44,134 bases of DNA. Origin: an uncultured Mycoplasmatota bacterium (GTDB lineage Bacteria > Bacillota_I > Bacilli_A > RF39 > UBA660). This document shows positions 1 to 7,754 of the stretch, piece by piece. The number at the start of each line of letters is the position of its first letter. Position 1 is the first letter of the stretch. Under the pieces are notes generated by a model. That model had not been told where the DNA came from. It saw nothing but the letters and a program-made list of their open reading frames with translations, and did no database searches. Position numbers and translations under genes: made by a program. The stretch is from contig CAMEJC010000004.1 in the NCBI GenBank assembly GCA_945919295.1, positions 1 through 44,134 on the forward strand. Reading direction: 5' to 3'.

Positions 1-8
1 AAATAGAA

Positions 9-43
9 AATAGTGTAGTAATTTCTATCCACCAACACTATTT
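9..43. other. Hairpin of unknown role at window start
   Basis: AATAGTGT (9-16) pairs with ACACTATT (35-42) across an 18-nt loop and is followed by a T-rich stretch. It may belong to the 3' end of a gene left of the window, or pair alternatively with the terminator just downstream. No coding sequence is visible here. Confidence 0.3.
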
Positions 44-58
44 ATTATACAACCATTT

Positions 59-85
59 AAAAGCTATATATTTATAGCTTTTTTG
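59..85 (+). terminator. Intrinsic terminator before yabG
   Basis: AAAAGCTAT and ATAGCTTTT form a 9-bp stem with a 6-nt loop, followed by a T run. The A run on the 5' side means it could work in both directions. It separates an unseen upstream gene from yabG. Confidence 0.7.
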
Positions 86-128
86 TTATTTTTTTATTTT
101 TTTATCATATTATTGTAAGGGTGATTAT

Positions 129-890
129 ATGTTTCAAGTAGGTGATTTGGTTACTAGGAAATCTTATGATAATGATATTGTTTTTAAAATAGTGAAAATT
201 GAAGATAGTAATTTTATATTAAAGGGATTATTTGTTAGATTATTTGCTGATAGTCCTAAAGATGATTTGAAAATTTATAATGATAAAGAGAATGATGATT
301 TTTTACCTGAAATAGATGGCTATCGTAATTTGGAGAGAAATGAATATTTTTATTTACCAGGTAGAATACTTCATATTGATGCTGATAAAGATTATTTGGA
401 TAAATGTATGAATTTTTATAAAAAGAATCGACTTAAAGCTTTTGGAATATTTTCTAAAGAAGAAGATTTAATTAAAAGTGTTGAAGATAATTTGAAAAAA
501 TATAATCCTGACATTTTAGTAATTACTGGACATGATGCTTTTTACCGTAAAAAAAGAAAGGACTCAAATTACAAAAATACTGATAAGTTTATTAATGCTG
601 TTAAAGTTGCAAGGAAGTATGAAAATTCACACGAAAAGTTAGCTATTATTGCTGGAGCTTGTCAATCTAATTACGAGGAACTTATTAAGGCAGGGGCTAA
701 TTTTGCTTCTAGTCCTAAAAGAATTAATATACATGCTTTAGATCCTGCGATAGTAGCATCTTGTCTTGCTTTTTCTGATAAAAATAATAATATTGATTTG
801 ATAAAAATTTTAGATAAAACTAAATATGGACCTGATGGAATAGGGGGGATTATAACTAAGGGTACTATGTATATAGGATACCCTAGATAA
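129..890 (+). CDS. yabG: Sporulation-specific protease YabG
   Basis: A 253-residue protein resembling YabG, the cysteine-type protease that trims spore coat proteins late in sporulation. Recognition rests on the N-terminal block MFQVGDLVTRKSY, the central GRILHIDADKDY segment and the VITGHDAFY region, in the order expected for the family. It is somewhat shorter than the roughly 290 residues of Bacillus YabG. The ATG follows AAGGGTGA at good distance. The stop TAA abuts the ATG of veg, and the same yabG-veg order occurs in Bacillus subtilis. In Bacillus this gene is under sigma-K; I could not recognise a convincing sigma-K site here. Confidence 0.9.
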   Translation: MFQVGDLVTRKSYDNDIVFKIVKIEDSNFILKGLFVRLFADSPKDDLKIYNDKENDDFLPEIDGYRNLERNEYFYLPGRILHIDADKDYLDKCMNFYKKNRLKAFGIFSKEEDLIKSVEDNLKKYNPDILVITGHDAFYRKKRKDSNYKNTDKFINAVKVARKYENSHEKLAIIAGACQSNYEELIKAGANFASSPKRINIHALDPAIVASCLAFSDKNNNIDLIKILDKTKYGPDGIGGIITKGTMYIGYPR

Positions 891-1118
891 ATGATTATGA
901 CAATAGAGAAAATTAAAGATAATATTGATAGTAAACTTGGTAATAATGTTAAAATTATTTATAATGGAAGTAGAAATAAAAAAGAAGAATATTCTGGTGT
1001 AATAGCAGAAACGTATAATTATATTTTTATTGTTAAGACAGGATGTGACGAAATAAAAAGTTTTAGTTACAGGGATGTTCTTACTAATACAATTGAGATT
1101 TTTTTTGATAAAGTGTAA
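891..1118 (+). CDS. veg: Veg family protein
   Basis: A 75-residue protein matching the Veg family, which in Bacillus subtilis is an abundant small protein linked to biofilm matrix expression and spore outgrowth. The segment beginning TIEKIKDNIDSKLG and the downstream YSGVIAETYNYIF are typical. The start ATG directly follows the yabG stop; a second Met two codons later is an alternative. The ribosome-binding site is weak (AGGATA about 12 nt upstream), so translation may be coupled to yabG. It is one of the most conserved neighbours of yabG in spore-forming Firmicutes. Confidence 0.88.
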   Translation: MIMTIEKIKDNIDSKLGNNVKIIYNGSRNKKEEYSGVIAETYNYIFIVKTGCDEIKSFSYRDVLTNTIEIFFDKV

Positions 1119-1135
1119 AATTTTGTTAAAAATAC

Positions 1136-1164
1136 TTGCATTTATTTATTAAATAATATAAAAT
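1136..1164 (+). promoter_or_regulatory. Sigma-A-type promoter of spoVG
   Basis: TTGCAT and TAAAAT are separated by 17 nt and lie about 40 nt before the spoVG start. In Bacillus spoVG depends on sigma-H, but these boxes look vegetative. Confidence 0.6.
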
Positions 1165-1203
1165 GTAGTTAGAAAGTATTTTCTAGAAGGAGTTGATAAA
1201 CAC

Positions 1204-1461
1204 ATGAAGATTACTTCAGTAACTGTTCGTAAAATCGACAAAGAGAATTCAAGAATGAAAGGAATTGCATCAGTACTTATCGATGACTGCTTTGCTGTTC
1301 ATGACATCAGAATAATTGATGGTGACAATGGATTATTTATAGCCATGCCTAGTAAACCTACCGCTACTGGTGGACATAGAGATACAGCACATCCTATTGA
1401 CAAGGAAACAAGAAAGATGTTTGAAGATGCTATCTTTGAAGAATATAATAAAACTGAATAA
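1204..1461 (+). CDS. spoVG: SpoVG family regulator
   Basis: An 85-residue SpoVG protein, a nucleic-acid-binding regulator first defined by spore cortex and septation effects in Bacillus and a broad regulator in other Firmicutes. The start MKITSVTVRKI, the central FVIHDIRIIDG-like region and the motif GLFIAMPSKPT are diagnostic. Length is slightly below the Bacillus protein (about 97 residues) because the acidic tail is short. A strong AGAAGGAGTTGAT ribosome-binding site precedes the ATG. Codon choice is richer in C-ending codons (ATC, GAC) than its neighbours, which suggests high expression. It has its own promoter and terminator and so is probably monocistronic. Confidence 0.96.
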   Translation: MKITSVTVRKIDKENSRMKGIASVLIDDCFAVHDIRIIDGDNGLFIAMPSKPTATGGHRDTAHPIDKETRKMFEDAIFEEYNKTE

Positions 1462-1462
1462 C

Positions 1463-1494
1463 AACTATTAGTGTAAAAAACTAATAGTTTTTTT
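1463..1494 (+). terminator. spoVG terminator
   Basis: AACTATTAG and CTAATAGTT form a perfect 9-bp stem around a 9-nt loop, followed by seven Ts, starting just after the spoVG stop. Confidence 0.85.
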
Positions 1495-1521
1495 CATATT
1501 GTTTGGGATTTTACATATTAT
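1495..1521 (+). promoter_or_regulatory. Candidate sigma-E promoter of yabP-yabQ
   Basis: CATATT (1495-1500), a 13-nt spacer and CATATTAT (1514-1521) resemble the sporulation sigma-E pattern. yabP and yabQ are sigma-E genes in Bacillus, and the same arrangement occurs before spoIVA in this window. The predicted start of transcription falls at the edge of the ribosome-binding site, which weakens the call. Confidence 0.4.
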
Positions 1522-1538
1522 TTCTTAGGAGGAAGGAT

Positions 1539-1832
1539 ATGGACAAGGTAAAAGATATTGATAATGGTTTTAATCATGGTATTTCTATTGTAGAAAGAAA
1601 AAGCGTTGTTATAAGTGGAGTAAAAAAAATAGAAAGTTTTGATAATGAAGAGTTCTTAATGGAGACGACTTTAGGTTTTTTGGCAATAAAGGGTGGTGAG
1701 TTGGAAATTATTAAACTTGATACTTATCAGGGAAATGTTTCAATAAAAGGAAGAGTAGACAGTCTTATGTATTTAGATGGCATTAATAAGAAGGATAAAG
1801 ATAATTCTTTGTTAAATAAACTATTTAAATGA
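1539..1832 (+). CDS. yabP: Sporulation protein YabP
   Basis: A 97-residue protein of the YabP family, a mother-cell sporulation protein of unknown biochemistry needed for spore formation in Bacillus. The family signature is the run HGISIVERKSVVISGVKKIESFDNEEFLMET followed by a glycine-containing strand and IKGRVDSLMY near the end. The ORF track starts 36 nt earlier at a TTG, but AGGAGGAAGG sits just before this ATG, so the shorter start is preferred. The stop TGA overlaps the yabQ start as ATGA, implying translational coupling. The role is inferred from the family and from the yabP-yabQ-divIC order. Confidence 0.93.
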   Translation: MDKVKDIDNGFNHGISIVERKSVVISGVKKIESFDNEEFLMETTLGFLAIKGGELEIIKLDTYQGNVSIKGRVDSLMYLDGINKKDKDNSLLNKLFK

Positions 1833-2110
1833 TTTTAAAAATACAAATTTTATCATTAATTTATTCTTTCTTTTATGGTATTGGATTTTTTTTGCTATTG
1901 GAAATTAATTATAAATTTTTGTATGAAGGAAAATTAGTTTATCGAATTATTATTTCTTTTTTATTTATTATTTTTATTTCATTATTATATTTTTTAGGTT
2001 TATTAAAAATTAATAATGGAATAATACATATTTATTTTTTTCTTGCTTTCTTTACAGGTTATTTGTTATCTTTTGTCATATACAAGAAAATTTGTTGTAA
2101 AAAAAAATAA
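1829..2110 (+). CDS. yabQ: Sporulation membrane protein YabQ
   Basis: A 93-residue, strongly hydrophobic protein with about three transmembrane segments, a Lys/Cys-rich end (KKICCKKK) and the YabQ-type opening MILKIQILSLIYSFFYGIG. YabQ is a mother-cell membrane protein needed for cortex formation in Bacillus. It is shorter than Bacillus YabQ (about 210 residues), as in many Clostridia. It overlaps yabP by 4 nt and is followed by divIC, the standard order. The identification relies heavily on position plus topology. Confidence 0.85.
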   Translation: MILKIQILSLIYSFFYGIGFFLLLEINYKFLYEGKLVYRIIISFLFIIFISLLYFLGLLKINNGIIHIYFFLAFFTGYLLSFVIYKKICCKKK

Positions 2111-2123
2111 GGTATGATATAAT
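2095..2123 (+). promoter_or_regulatory. Sigma-A promoter of divIC
   Basis: TTGTAA and TATAAT with a 17-nt spacer and a TG before the -10 box lie within the last codons of yabQ. This would uncouple the division gene from the sporulation genes in front of it. Confidence 0.6.
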
Positions 2124-2144
2124 GACTGTGTAGAAGGTGATAAC

Positions 2145-2447
2145 TTGACTAAGAAAAAATCTAACGTGAAGGCAAAGAGAAGAATATTTTTATTCTTTAT
2201 TGTTTTTGGTGCTATTATTGGGTCACTTAGTTATAGTTTTTTTTCTAATGTTGGTAAAATGATTGAAATTAATAATGAGAAACATGAGTTAAAAAATAAG
2301 CTTGTTAGTTTAAAGGATGAAGAGGAAGTACTTAACTCCGATATTAAGAAATTAGAAGATCCTGAATATGTTGCTAGATATGCAAGAGAAAAATATTTAT
2401 ATTCTAAAGATGGTGAGTTAATTATTAGAATTCCTAATGATGATTAA
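2145..2447 (+). CDS. divIC: Septum formation initiator DivIC/FtsB-like
   Basis: A 100-residue bitopic membrane protein with a short Lys/Arg-rich cytoplasmic head, one transmembrane helix (about residues 13-32), a coiled coil (residues about 38-70, with EINNEKHELKNKLVSLKDEEE) and the conserved extracellular motif DPEYVARYAREKYLYSKDGE. It is expected to act with DivIB and FtsL in the divisome. Translation appears to start at TTG behind GAAGGTGATAAC; no in-frame ATG exists upstream. It ends at a bidirectional terminator shared with ftsH. Confidence 0.92.
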   Translation: MTKKKSNVKAKRRIFLFFIVFGAIIGSLSYSFFSNVGKMIEINNEKHELKNKLVSLKDEEEVLNSDIKKLEDPEYVARYAREKYLYSKDGELIIRIPNDD

Positions 2448-2480
2448 AAGAGGACACTATTTATTCAGTATCCTCTTTTT
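2446..2480. terminator. Bidirectional terminator between divIC and ftsH
   Basis: AAAAGAGGACACT and AGTATCCTCTTTT pair with one mismatch across an 8-nt loop, with A and T runs on the two sides. The hairpin overlaps both stop codons of the convergent genes. Confidence 0.8.
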
Positions 2481-4398
2481 TGATGTTCTTTTTATTTTTC
2501 TTTGGTGTTTCTTCTTTTTTTTCTTCTGCTAGCGGTTTATCATTTTTGGATTGTTGGTCATTTTTTGGAAGATGACCATTTTCTACTAGATAATCTATTT
2601 CTTCTTTAGTTATTGTTTCTTCTTCAAGTAATGTGTTTGCTATTAAAGATAATAGTTCTTTATTTTCCGTTATTATTTTCTTTGTTTTTTCGTAGCAGCT
2701 ATTGATTATTGAACGCATTTCTTCGTCTATTTCATGGGCAACAGTATCTGATATGTTTCTGTTTTTAGTGTAATCTCTACCCAAGAAAGTATTACCATCT
2801 GGTTCTTCAAGCATCATTGGTCCTAAATTACTCATACCATATTCAGTAACCATGCTTCTGGCTATTTTTGTTGCTTTTTTAAAATCATCATGTGCACCGG
2901 TTGTTATTTCACTAAAGGTAACTTCTTCTGCCACTCTTCCTCCTAAAAGACCACATATTGCCTCTAATAATTCGTTTTTGGTATAATTGAATGCTTCTTC
3001 TTTTGGCGTCATCATGGTATATCCACCGGCGTGACCTCTTGGAATTATTGTGATTTTCTGTACTTCATTAGCACCATCTAATTTTAATCCCATTACGGCA
3101 TGTCCTGCTTCATGAAATGCTACTAGTTTCTTTTCTTTATCTGTATATTTTTTTGTAACTTTGGCTGGCCCCATTAGAACTCTATCAGTTGCTTCATCTA
3201 TTTCAGACATTGTTATTTCTTTTTTATTTCTTCTTACGGCAAGTAATGCTGCTTCGTTAAGTAGGTTTTCTAAATCTGCACCTGAAAATCCAGGGGTTCT
3301 TTTTGCTAGATATTCTAAAGTAATGTTTTTGTCTAATATTTTGTTTTTAGCATGTACTTTTAATATTTCGATTCTAGCATTTTTATCGGGAAGACTAACA
3401 GTAACTTGTCTATCAAATCTTCCTGGTCTTAATAATGCAGGATCTAGGACATCTGGTCTATTAGTAGCGGCAATAATTATTATCCCTTCATTAGCACCAA
3501 AGCCATCCATTTCGGTAAGCAACTGGTTAAGTGTTTGTTCTCTTTCGTCATGTCCACCACCAAGTCCAGTTCCTCTTTGACGACCGACAGCATCGATTTC
3601 GTCGATGAAAATAAGACAAGGAGCATTCATTTTTGCTTGTTTGAACATATCTCTCACTCTGGATGCACCGATACCGACAAACAATTCAACAAAATCAGAA
3701 CCGCTAATGTAATAAAATGGTACTTTAGCTTCACCTGCAACTGCTCTAGCAAGTAAAGTTTTACCTGTTCCTGGAGGACCTACTAATAGGACTCCTTTAG
3801 GAATTCGAGCTCCCATATTAGTGAATTTTTTTGGATTTTTTAAAAAGTCGATTAACTCTTGAACTTCTTCTTTTTCTTCAGTAAGTCCTGCAACATCTTT
3901 GAATGTAGCTCTACTTTCTTCGACTAATTTGGCTCTACTTTTACCAAAATCCATCGATTTGTTACTACCACCAATTTGTCTTGTAAATATCCAAATTGTT
4001 ACTCCTGCCAAAATAAGAATTGGAATAACTTCCACTATAGCAGCTAGCCAAGAAGATGCTTCTGGATCGTTTTCAATAGTTAATTCAAAATTGCTAGTTG
4101 TTTCTTTAGCATCAGTTATTTTGGAAATAAATTCATCTGAATATGGTAAATATAAAATAAAACTTTCATTTTCTTTATAATCATCTAATTTTCCTACTAA
4201 TTTATATGTTTCAGTTCTTACTTTTGGAGTTATAGTAAGTTCGGTTACTTTGCCACCATTTAAATCTTTAATAAATTCATCATAGGTTAGTTCGTTGACT
4301 TTATTATCAAATATATTAAAGAATATTAGACAACCTACAAAGAATATTAATAAAAACGCATAAGGTACTAAACTTTTCTTTATTTCTTTTTTATTCAT
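2461..4398 (-). CDS. ftsH: ATP-dependent zinc metalloprotease FtsH
   Basis: A 645-residue membrane AAA+ protease that degrades misfolded membrane proteins and regulatory proteins. In order it shows a transmembrane helix near residues 10-28, a small external domain, a second helix near 117-140, Walker A GPPGTGKT (about 207-214), Walker B LIFIDEID, the second-region-of-homology arginines (RPGRFDRQ), and the zinc site HEAGH (about 429-433). A Lys/Glu-rich tail follows. The ORF track begins 18 nt earlier, but those codons encode the ribosome-binding site GAGAGGAAC, so the later ATG is preferred. tilS lies directly upstream, as in the Bacillus tilS-hprT-ftsH order with hprT missing. Confidence 0.97.
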   Translation of the reverse strand: MNKKEIKKSLVPYAFLLIFFVGCLIFFNIFDNKVNELTYDEFIKDLNGGKVTELTITPKVRTETYKLVGKLDDYKENESFILYLPYSDEFISKITDAKETTSNFELTIENDPEASSWLAAIVEVIPILILAGVTIWIFTRQIGGSNKSMDFGKSRAKLVEESRATFKDVAGLTEEKEEVQELIDFLKNPKKFTNMGARIPKGVLLVGPPGTGKTLLARAVAGEAKVPFYYISGSDFVELFVGIGASRVRDMFKQAKMNAPCLIFIDEIDAVGRQRGTGLGGGHDEREQTLNQLLTEMDGFGANEGIIIIAATNRPDVLDPALLRPGRFDRQVTVSLPDKNARIEILKVHAKNKILDKNITLEYLAKRTPGFSGADLENLLNEAALLAVRRNKKEITMSEIDEATDRVLMGPAKVTKKYTDKEKKLVAFHEAGHAVMGLKLDGANEVQKITIIPRGHAGGYTMMTPKEEAFNYTKNELLEAICGLLGGRVAEEVTFSEITTGAHDDFKKATKIARSMVTEYGMSNLGPMMLEEPDGNTFLGRDYTKNRNISDTVAHEIDEEMRSIINSCYEKTKKIITENKELLSLIANTLLEEETITKEEIDYLVENGHLPKNDQQSKNDKPLAEEKKEETPKKNKKNIKKEDTE

Positions 4399-4412
4399 AA
4401 TGTTCCTCTCTT

Positions 4413-5702
4413 TCATTTACACCTTACTATTATATCATAGTTTTGGTCTTTTTTTATACAAAATTTACTTTTTTTTAGGTTTGGTATCCAAATTATATTG
4501 TTATTGCTATCTACTAATAATGGATAATTATTTCTAACACTAATAGGTACTTTCTTTTCAATAAATATTTCTTTGATTTTTTTTCTTTTATTTCCTTTTA
4601 AAATTATGAAGTCACCATCTTTTCTATTTCTAATATATAAGGGTAATTTTATATTGTTTGTATTAATACGACATACTTCATTGCCATCTTGTATTTCACT
4701 ATCAACTTTTTCAATAGTTAGATTATCTATAATTACTTTATCGTTAAATTCTATTATATAGTCCTTTTTTTCTTCTTTTTTATTTTTTATTAATATTTTA
4801 TTATATTCTTTAACAATAATTTTATTTTGTGGTAAATTTAATGATATATTAGGTTTTCTATTGTTTATTAACGATATGATATTTGAAATGTGTTTTTCAG
4901 TAATTATATTATTTTGATTTGAATATATATTATTCATTATGTAATATAAAGTGTTTTTTATTAAAAATGAATCTAATTTTTTTAGTTCGTTTAAATAGAT
5001 GGTGTTGTTTTGATATATGGTATCAATATTTTTTTGTACAAGTTTTTTTATATAATTATTATATTCTTCAAGTGTTTCAGAGTATTTAAGAAATTTTTTA
5101 TGGACTAATGGATCTTCTTTTTTTAGAAGAGGTAAAATATTTTTTCGATATCTATTTCTAGTATAATTTGTATTTTTGTTAGAACTATCGATAAAATATG
5201 TGATATTATGGGAACTATTATATTTTAAGATATCTTCTTTGGTATATGGCAGTAGTGGTCTTATTATTTGGTAGTTTTTGATGTTTGTTATTTGCTTGAT
5301 ACCAGCGTAACCTTCAATATTTGATCCTCTTACTATTTTCATAAGAATGGTTTCAATTAAATCATCGCCATGATGAGCTAAGAATAGGTATTTAGAATGA
5401 TATTTATTTAGTGTTTCTTCATAGAAGGAATATCTTTTTTTACGGGCTTCATTTTCAAAGTTATTTTCTTTATAATTTTTGATTGTTATTGTTTCGAATA
5501 TTAACTTATGTTTTTCACAATATTCTTTAAGATATTCTTCTTCTTTTTTACTTTCTTTTCTAACATTGTGATTGATATGACAAACGATAATTTTATTTGT
5601 TTTTTTTTCTAAAATATCTAGTAAACACATCGAATCTGGTCCACTAGATACACCAATTACGACATAATTATCAAAAATAAAGTCATCCAGAATATGGTCC
5701 AT
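4413..5702 (-). CDS. tilS: tRNA(Ile)-lysidine synthase TilS
   Basis: A 429-residue enzyme that attaches lysine to C34 of the CAU-anticodon tRNA-Ile so that it reads AUA. The N-terminal PP-loop reads VSSGPDSM instead of the usual SGGxDS. Next come ICHINHNVR, the NYxRNxxR stretch (NYTRNRYRKNILP) and a C-terminal tRNA-binding domain with IRNRKDGDFI. The ORF track starts 18 nt earlier, but that ATG lies right beside the -10 box and the intervening codons contain AAGGAGG, so this ATG is preferred. It is essential in most bacteria, and especially important here because ATA codons are abundant. Confidence 0.94.
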   Translation of the reverse strand: MDHILDDFIFDNYVVIGVSSGPDSMCLLDILEKKTNKIIVCHINHNVRKESKKEEEYLKEYCEKHKLIFETITIKNYKENNFENEARKKRYSFYEETLNKYHSKYLFLAHHGDDLIETILMKIVRGSNIEGYAGIKQITNIKNYQIIRPLLPYTKEDILKYNSSHNITYFIDSSNKNTNYTRNRYRKNILPLLKKEDPLVHKKFLKYSETLEEYNNYIKKLVQKNIDTIYQNNTIYLNELKKLDSFLIKNTLYYIMNNIYSNQNNIITEKHISNIISLINNRKPNISLNLPQNKIIVKEYNKILIKNKKEEKKDYIIEFNDKVIIDNLTIEKVDSEIQDGNEVCRINTNNIKLPLYIRNRKDGDFIILKGNKRKKIKEIFIEKKVPISVRNNYPLLVDSNNNIIWIPNLKKSKFCIKKDQNYDIIVRCK

Positions 5703-5722
5703 AATTTCCTCCTTTTGCATAT

Positions 5723-5751
5723 ATTATAGCAGATATTTAAACATTTTTAAA
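5723..5751 (-). promoter_or_regulatory. Promoter of tilS-ftsH
   Basis: On the minus strand TTTAAA, 17 nt, then TGCTATAAT (an extended -10). It is divergent from and adjacent to the promoter of the small gene on the plus strand. Confidence 0.6.
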
Positions 5752-5759
5752 TATTTCTT

Positions 5760-5788
5760 TTGACTTTTATGATGTTTTGGTGTATAAT
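5760..5788 (+). promoter_or_regulatory. Sigma-A promoter of the 5816 gene
   Basis: TTGACT and TATAAT with a 17-nt spacer, close to consensus. Its position inside the longer ORF of the track argues for the downstream ATG at 5816. Confidence 0.75.
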
Positions 5789-5815
5789 TTTATACTGCGA
5801 GGTGAACATAATAAA

Positions 5816-6214
5816 ATGATTGATGATAAAGAGATTTTGTTTTCATCTTTTTTAGCAGGTTTCTTACTTGTTAAAGGTGATATAAGTTATTTAGAAATCT
5901 CTAATGAAATGTCACGTTTTCAATATAGTAATGATTTAATAATTGTTGATCCTGGATTTGATTTTCATAAATTAAAAAAATTGATTGTTGTTGATGATTT
6001 TGGAATTCGACTTACTTTGGATTATGATAAAGAGTATATAGATAATGGTTCTTTAATTTTGGTTAAGGATTATTTGTATAATTTAACTACTGAAGAAATA
6101 AGAAGACATTTTAATATTGAAGAAAAAGAAATTATTAATATATATATAAGTGAAAAAAGAGAAAAGAAATATTCTAAATTGATTAAATTTAAAAGAACTA
6201 AAGTTTATATATAG
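5816..6214 (+). CDS. Protein of unknown function
   Basis: A 132-residue protein that I do not recognise. It is soluble in appearance, rich in Asp, Lys and Ile, with an N-terminal stretch KEILFSSFLAGFLLVKGD that could be an amphipathic helix, a central VVDDFGIRLTLDYDKEY region suggesting beta strands, and a basic C-terminus (KLIKFKRTKVYI). I considered the LAGLIDADG-like domain of WhiA but see no further support. It has its own near-consensus promoter, a GAGGTGA ribosome-binding site, and a terminator shared with tyrS. That promoter and the healthy reading frame argue for a real, expressed gene. Confidence 0.7.
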   Translation: MIDDKEILFSSFLAGFLLVKGDISYLEISNEMSRFQYSNDLIIVDPGFDFHKLKKLIVVDDFGIRLTLDYDKEYIDNGSLILVKDYLYNLTTEEIRRHFNIEEKEIINIYISEKREKKYSKLIKFKRTKVYI

Positions 6215-6230
6215 ACTTTAGTTCATTTTT
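6195..6230. terminator. Bidirectional terminator between the 5816 gene and tyrS
   Basis: GAACTAAAGT and ACTTTAGTTC form a perfect 10-bp stem with a 10-nt loop and ATTTTT after it. The hairpin covers both stop codons of the convergent genes. Confidence 0.85.
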
Positions 6231-7429
6231 ATTAGATAATATTTTTTCTTGCCTCTTTTAATAATATGATAATTTTTATTATTATCAATTAAGAAATTTT
6301 CATCATTAATTGTTTCTCCATCTAAGGTGATGGCATTATTTGAAAGAAATTCTCTGGCTTCTCTTTTAGATGCTGCGATATTATTATTAACCATTATATT
6401 TATAATAGTATCTTTATTAGTAGTAAATGTAGGTACTCCTTTGAAGGCTATTTCTATTTCATTGTCTGTTAGTTCTTTAATGTTACCAGTAAATAATGAT
6501 TCTGATATTTTTATAGCTTTTTCTGCTTCTTCTTCGCCATGAACAAATTTTACTACTTCGTATGCTAAAGTTTTTTGAGCGAGTCTTTTTTCAGGCTCTT
6601 TTTTTGTACTTTCTTCTAGTGAATTTATTTCTTCATGTGTTAAAAATGTGAATATTTTTAGATATTCTATTACTTTTTCATCATCAGAATTAACTAAATA
6701 CTGATATATTTCATAAGGGGATGTTTTATTTCTGTCTAGCCATAGAGCATTACCTTCGGATTTTCCAAATTTATTTCCAAATTTATCGACAACTAGAGGC
6801 ATGGTAAAGCCATACACTTCTTTTCCTGTTTTCTTTCTTATTAGATCGATACCGGAAGTAATATTTCCCCATTGATCGGAACCTGCTACTTGGAGAGTGC
6901 ACCCCTCCTTTTTGTATAAATTAAGGAAATCTAGACTTTGTAAAATCATGTATGATAGTTCACAGTAGGTAATTCCACTATCTAATCTTCTTCTTATGAT
7001 ATCTTTATTAATCATGTAGTTGACATTAAAGTATTTACCATAATCTCTTAAAAAGTCAATTGCGGATATCTCTTTAATCCAATCATAATTGTTTACTACT
7101 TTAAAACCAAATAATTTTTCTACTTGTTTTTTTAGGGATTCAGCATTTTTAAAGATTTCATCCTTGATTTGCATATCTCTTTCAGTCGTTGGTCTTGGAT
7201 CACCAATTAATCCTGTTCCCCCACCAATTAAAAGTATTGGATTATGTCCAGCATCTTTTAATCTTTTACTAATCAAGAAACTAGATAGGTGGCCTAAATG
7301 TAACGAATCTGCAGTTGGGTCTGTTCCAATATAGAATGTTAATTTTTCATTGTTTAATTTTTCGATTAAATCGGGACTGGAGAAATCTTTGATTAATCCT
7401 CTCCATACTAAATCATCATATAATTTCAT
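6218..7429 (-). CDS. tyrS: Tyrosyl-tRNA synthetase
   Basis: A 403-residue class I synthetase charging tRNA-Tyr. The HIGH-type motif reads HLGHLSS after PTADSLHLG, the tyrosine-pocket residues lie in the YMILQSLDF and QVAGSDQWGNI stretches, and the KMSKS-type loop reads KFGKSEG. The C-terminal part has an S4-like RNA-binding fold (from about residue 335). Length fits bacterial TyrS. The ATG follows AAGGAGAAGATATTT. Expression is controlled by the T-box leader directly upstream. Confidence 0.97.
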   Translation of the reverse strand: MKLYDDLVWRGLIKDFSSPDLIEKLNNEKLTFYIGTDPTADSLHLGHLSSFLISKRLKDAGHNPILLIGGGTGLIGDPRPTTERDMQIKDEIFKNAESLKKQVEKLFGFKVVNNYDWIKEISAIDFLRDYGKYFNVNYMINKDIIRRRLDSGITYCELSYMILQSLDFLNLYKKEGCTLQVAGSDQWGNITSGIDLIRKKTGKEVYGFTMPLVVDKFGNKFGKSEGNALWLDRNKTSPYEIYQYLVNSDDEKVIEYLKIFTFLTHEEINSLEESTKKEPEKRLAQKTLAYEVVKFVHGEEEAEKAIKISESLFTGNIKELTDNEIEIAFKGVPTFTTNKDTIINIMVNNNIAASKREAREFLSNNAITLDGETINDENFLIDNNKNYHIIKRGKKKYYLIKMN

Positions 7430-7451
7430 AAATATCTTCTCCTTTTTTATA

Positions 7452-7665
7452 TAAAAAAAGATGGTATTTAAAGGACGAATAAAATCCGTGGTACCACCTT
7501 TATTTACAATATTAATAATATTGTCTCTTATTTGTAACGGTAATTAACCGATTAGATTCGTAATATGTAATTCGTTATTTTTCTTTTGTCAGCTTACAGC
7601 GACCGCTGACTCTCTATAAAAAGGATAAAATAACTACTTGGTATTAGTCGTCATCTAATAAATAT
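7452..7665 (-). promoter_or_regulatory. Tyrosine T-box riboswitch leader
   Basis: The minus-strand leader has the T-box signature GGTGGTACCACGG. Stem I closes with ATTAGA/TCTAAT and GTTATTTT/AAAATAAC, and the internal loop between them has a TAC tyrosine codon at 7569-7567 (a second TAC is close by). The antiterminator pairs AAAGG with CCTTT around the T-box. The competing terminator pairs AAGGTGGTA with TACCATCTT followed by Ts (7458-7500). Uncharged tRNA-Tyr is expected to stabilise the antiterminator and allow tyrS transcription. Specifier identity and gene identity agree. Confidence 0.93.
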
Positions 7666-7671
7666 GCTTTA

Positions 7672-7700
7672 ATTATAGTATATTTTATGTTTATTGTCAA
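7672..7700 (-). promoter_or_regulatory. Consensus sigma-A promoter of the tyrS T-box
   Basis: TTGACA (7700-7695 on the minus strand), a 17-nt spacer and TATAAT (7677-7672): a perfect consensus promoter. It places the transcript start near 7665, at the 5' end of the T-box. Confidence 0.88.
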
Positions 7701-7754
7701 ATGTTTTGAATATTTTTTTGTTATCTTATGATATAATTATTTAGGAGTGGGATA

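Noticed and set aside
3161-4180. ORFs on the plus strand opposite ftsH (3161-3580, 3535-3756, 3899-4180)
   Set aside because: They overlap the clearly coding ftsH frame, have no ribosome-binding sites and no family resemblance. Similar shadows opposite tyrS, spoIVA, der, cysS, nusG and the AI-2E gene were dropped for the same reason.
5816-6214. WhiA-like or homing-endonuclease assignment for the unknown protein
   Set aside because: A short SSFLAGFLLVKG resemblance to LAGLIDADG is not backed by any other motif, and the helix-turn-helix of WhiA is missing.
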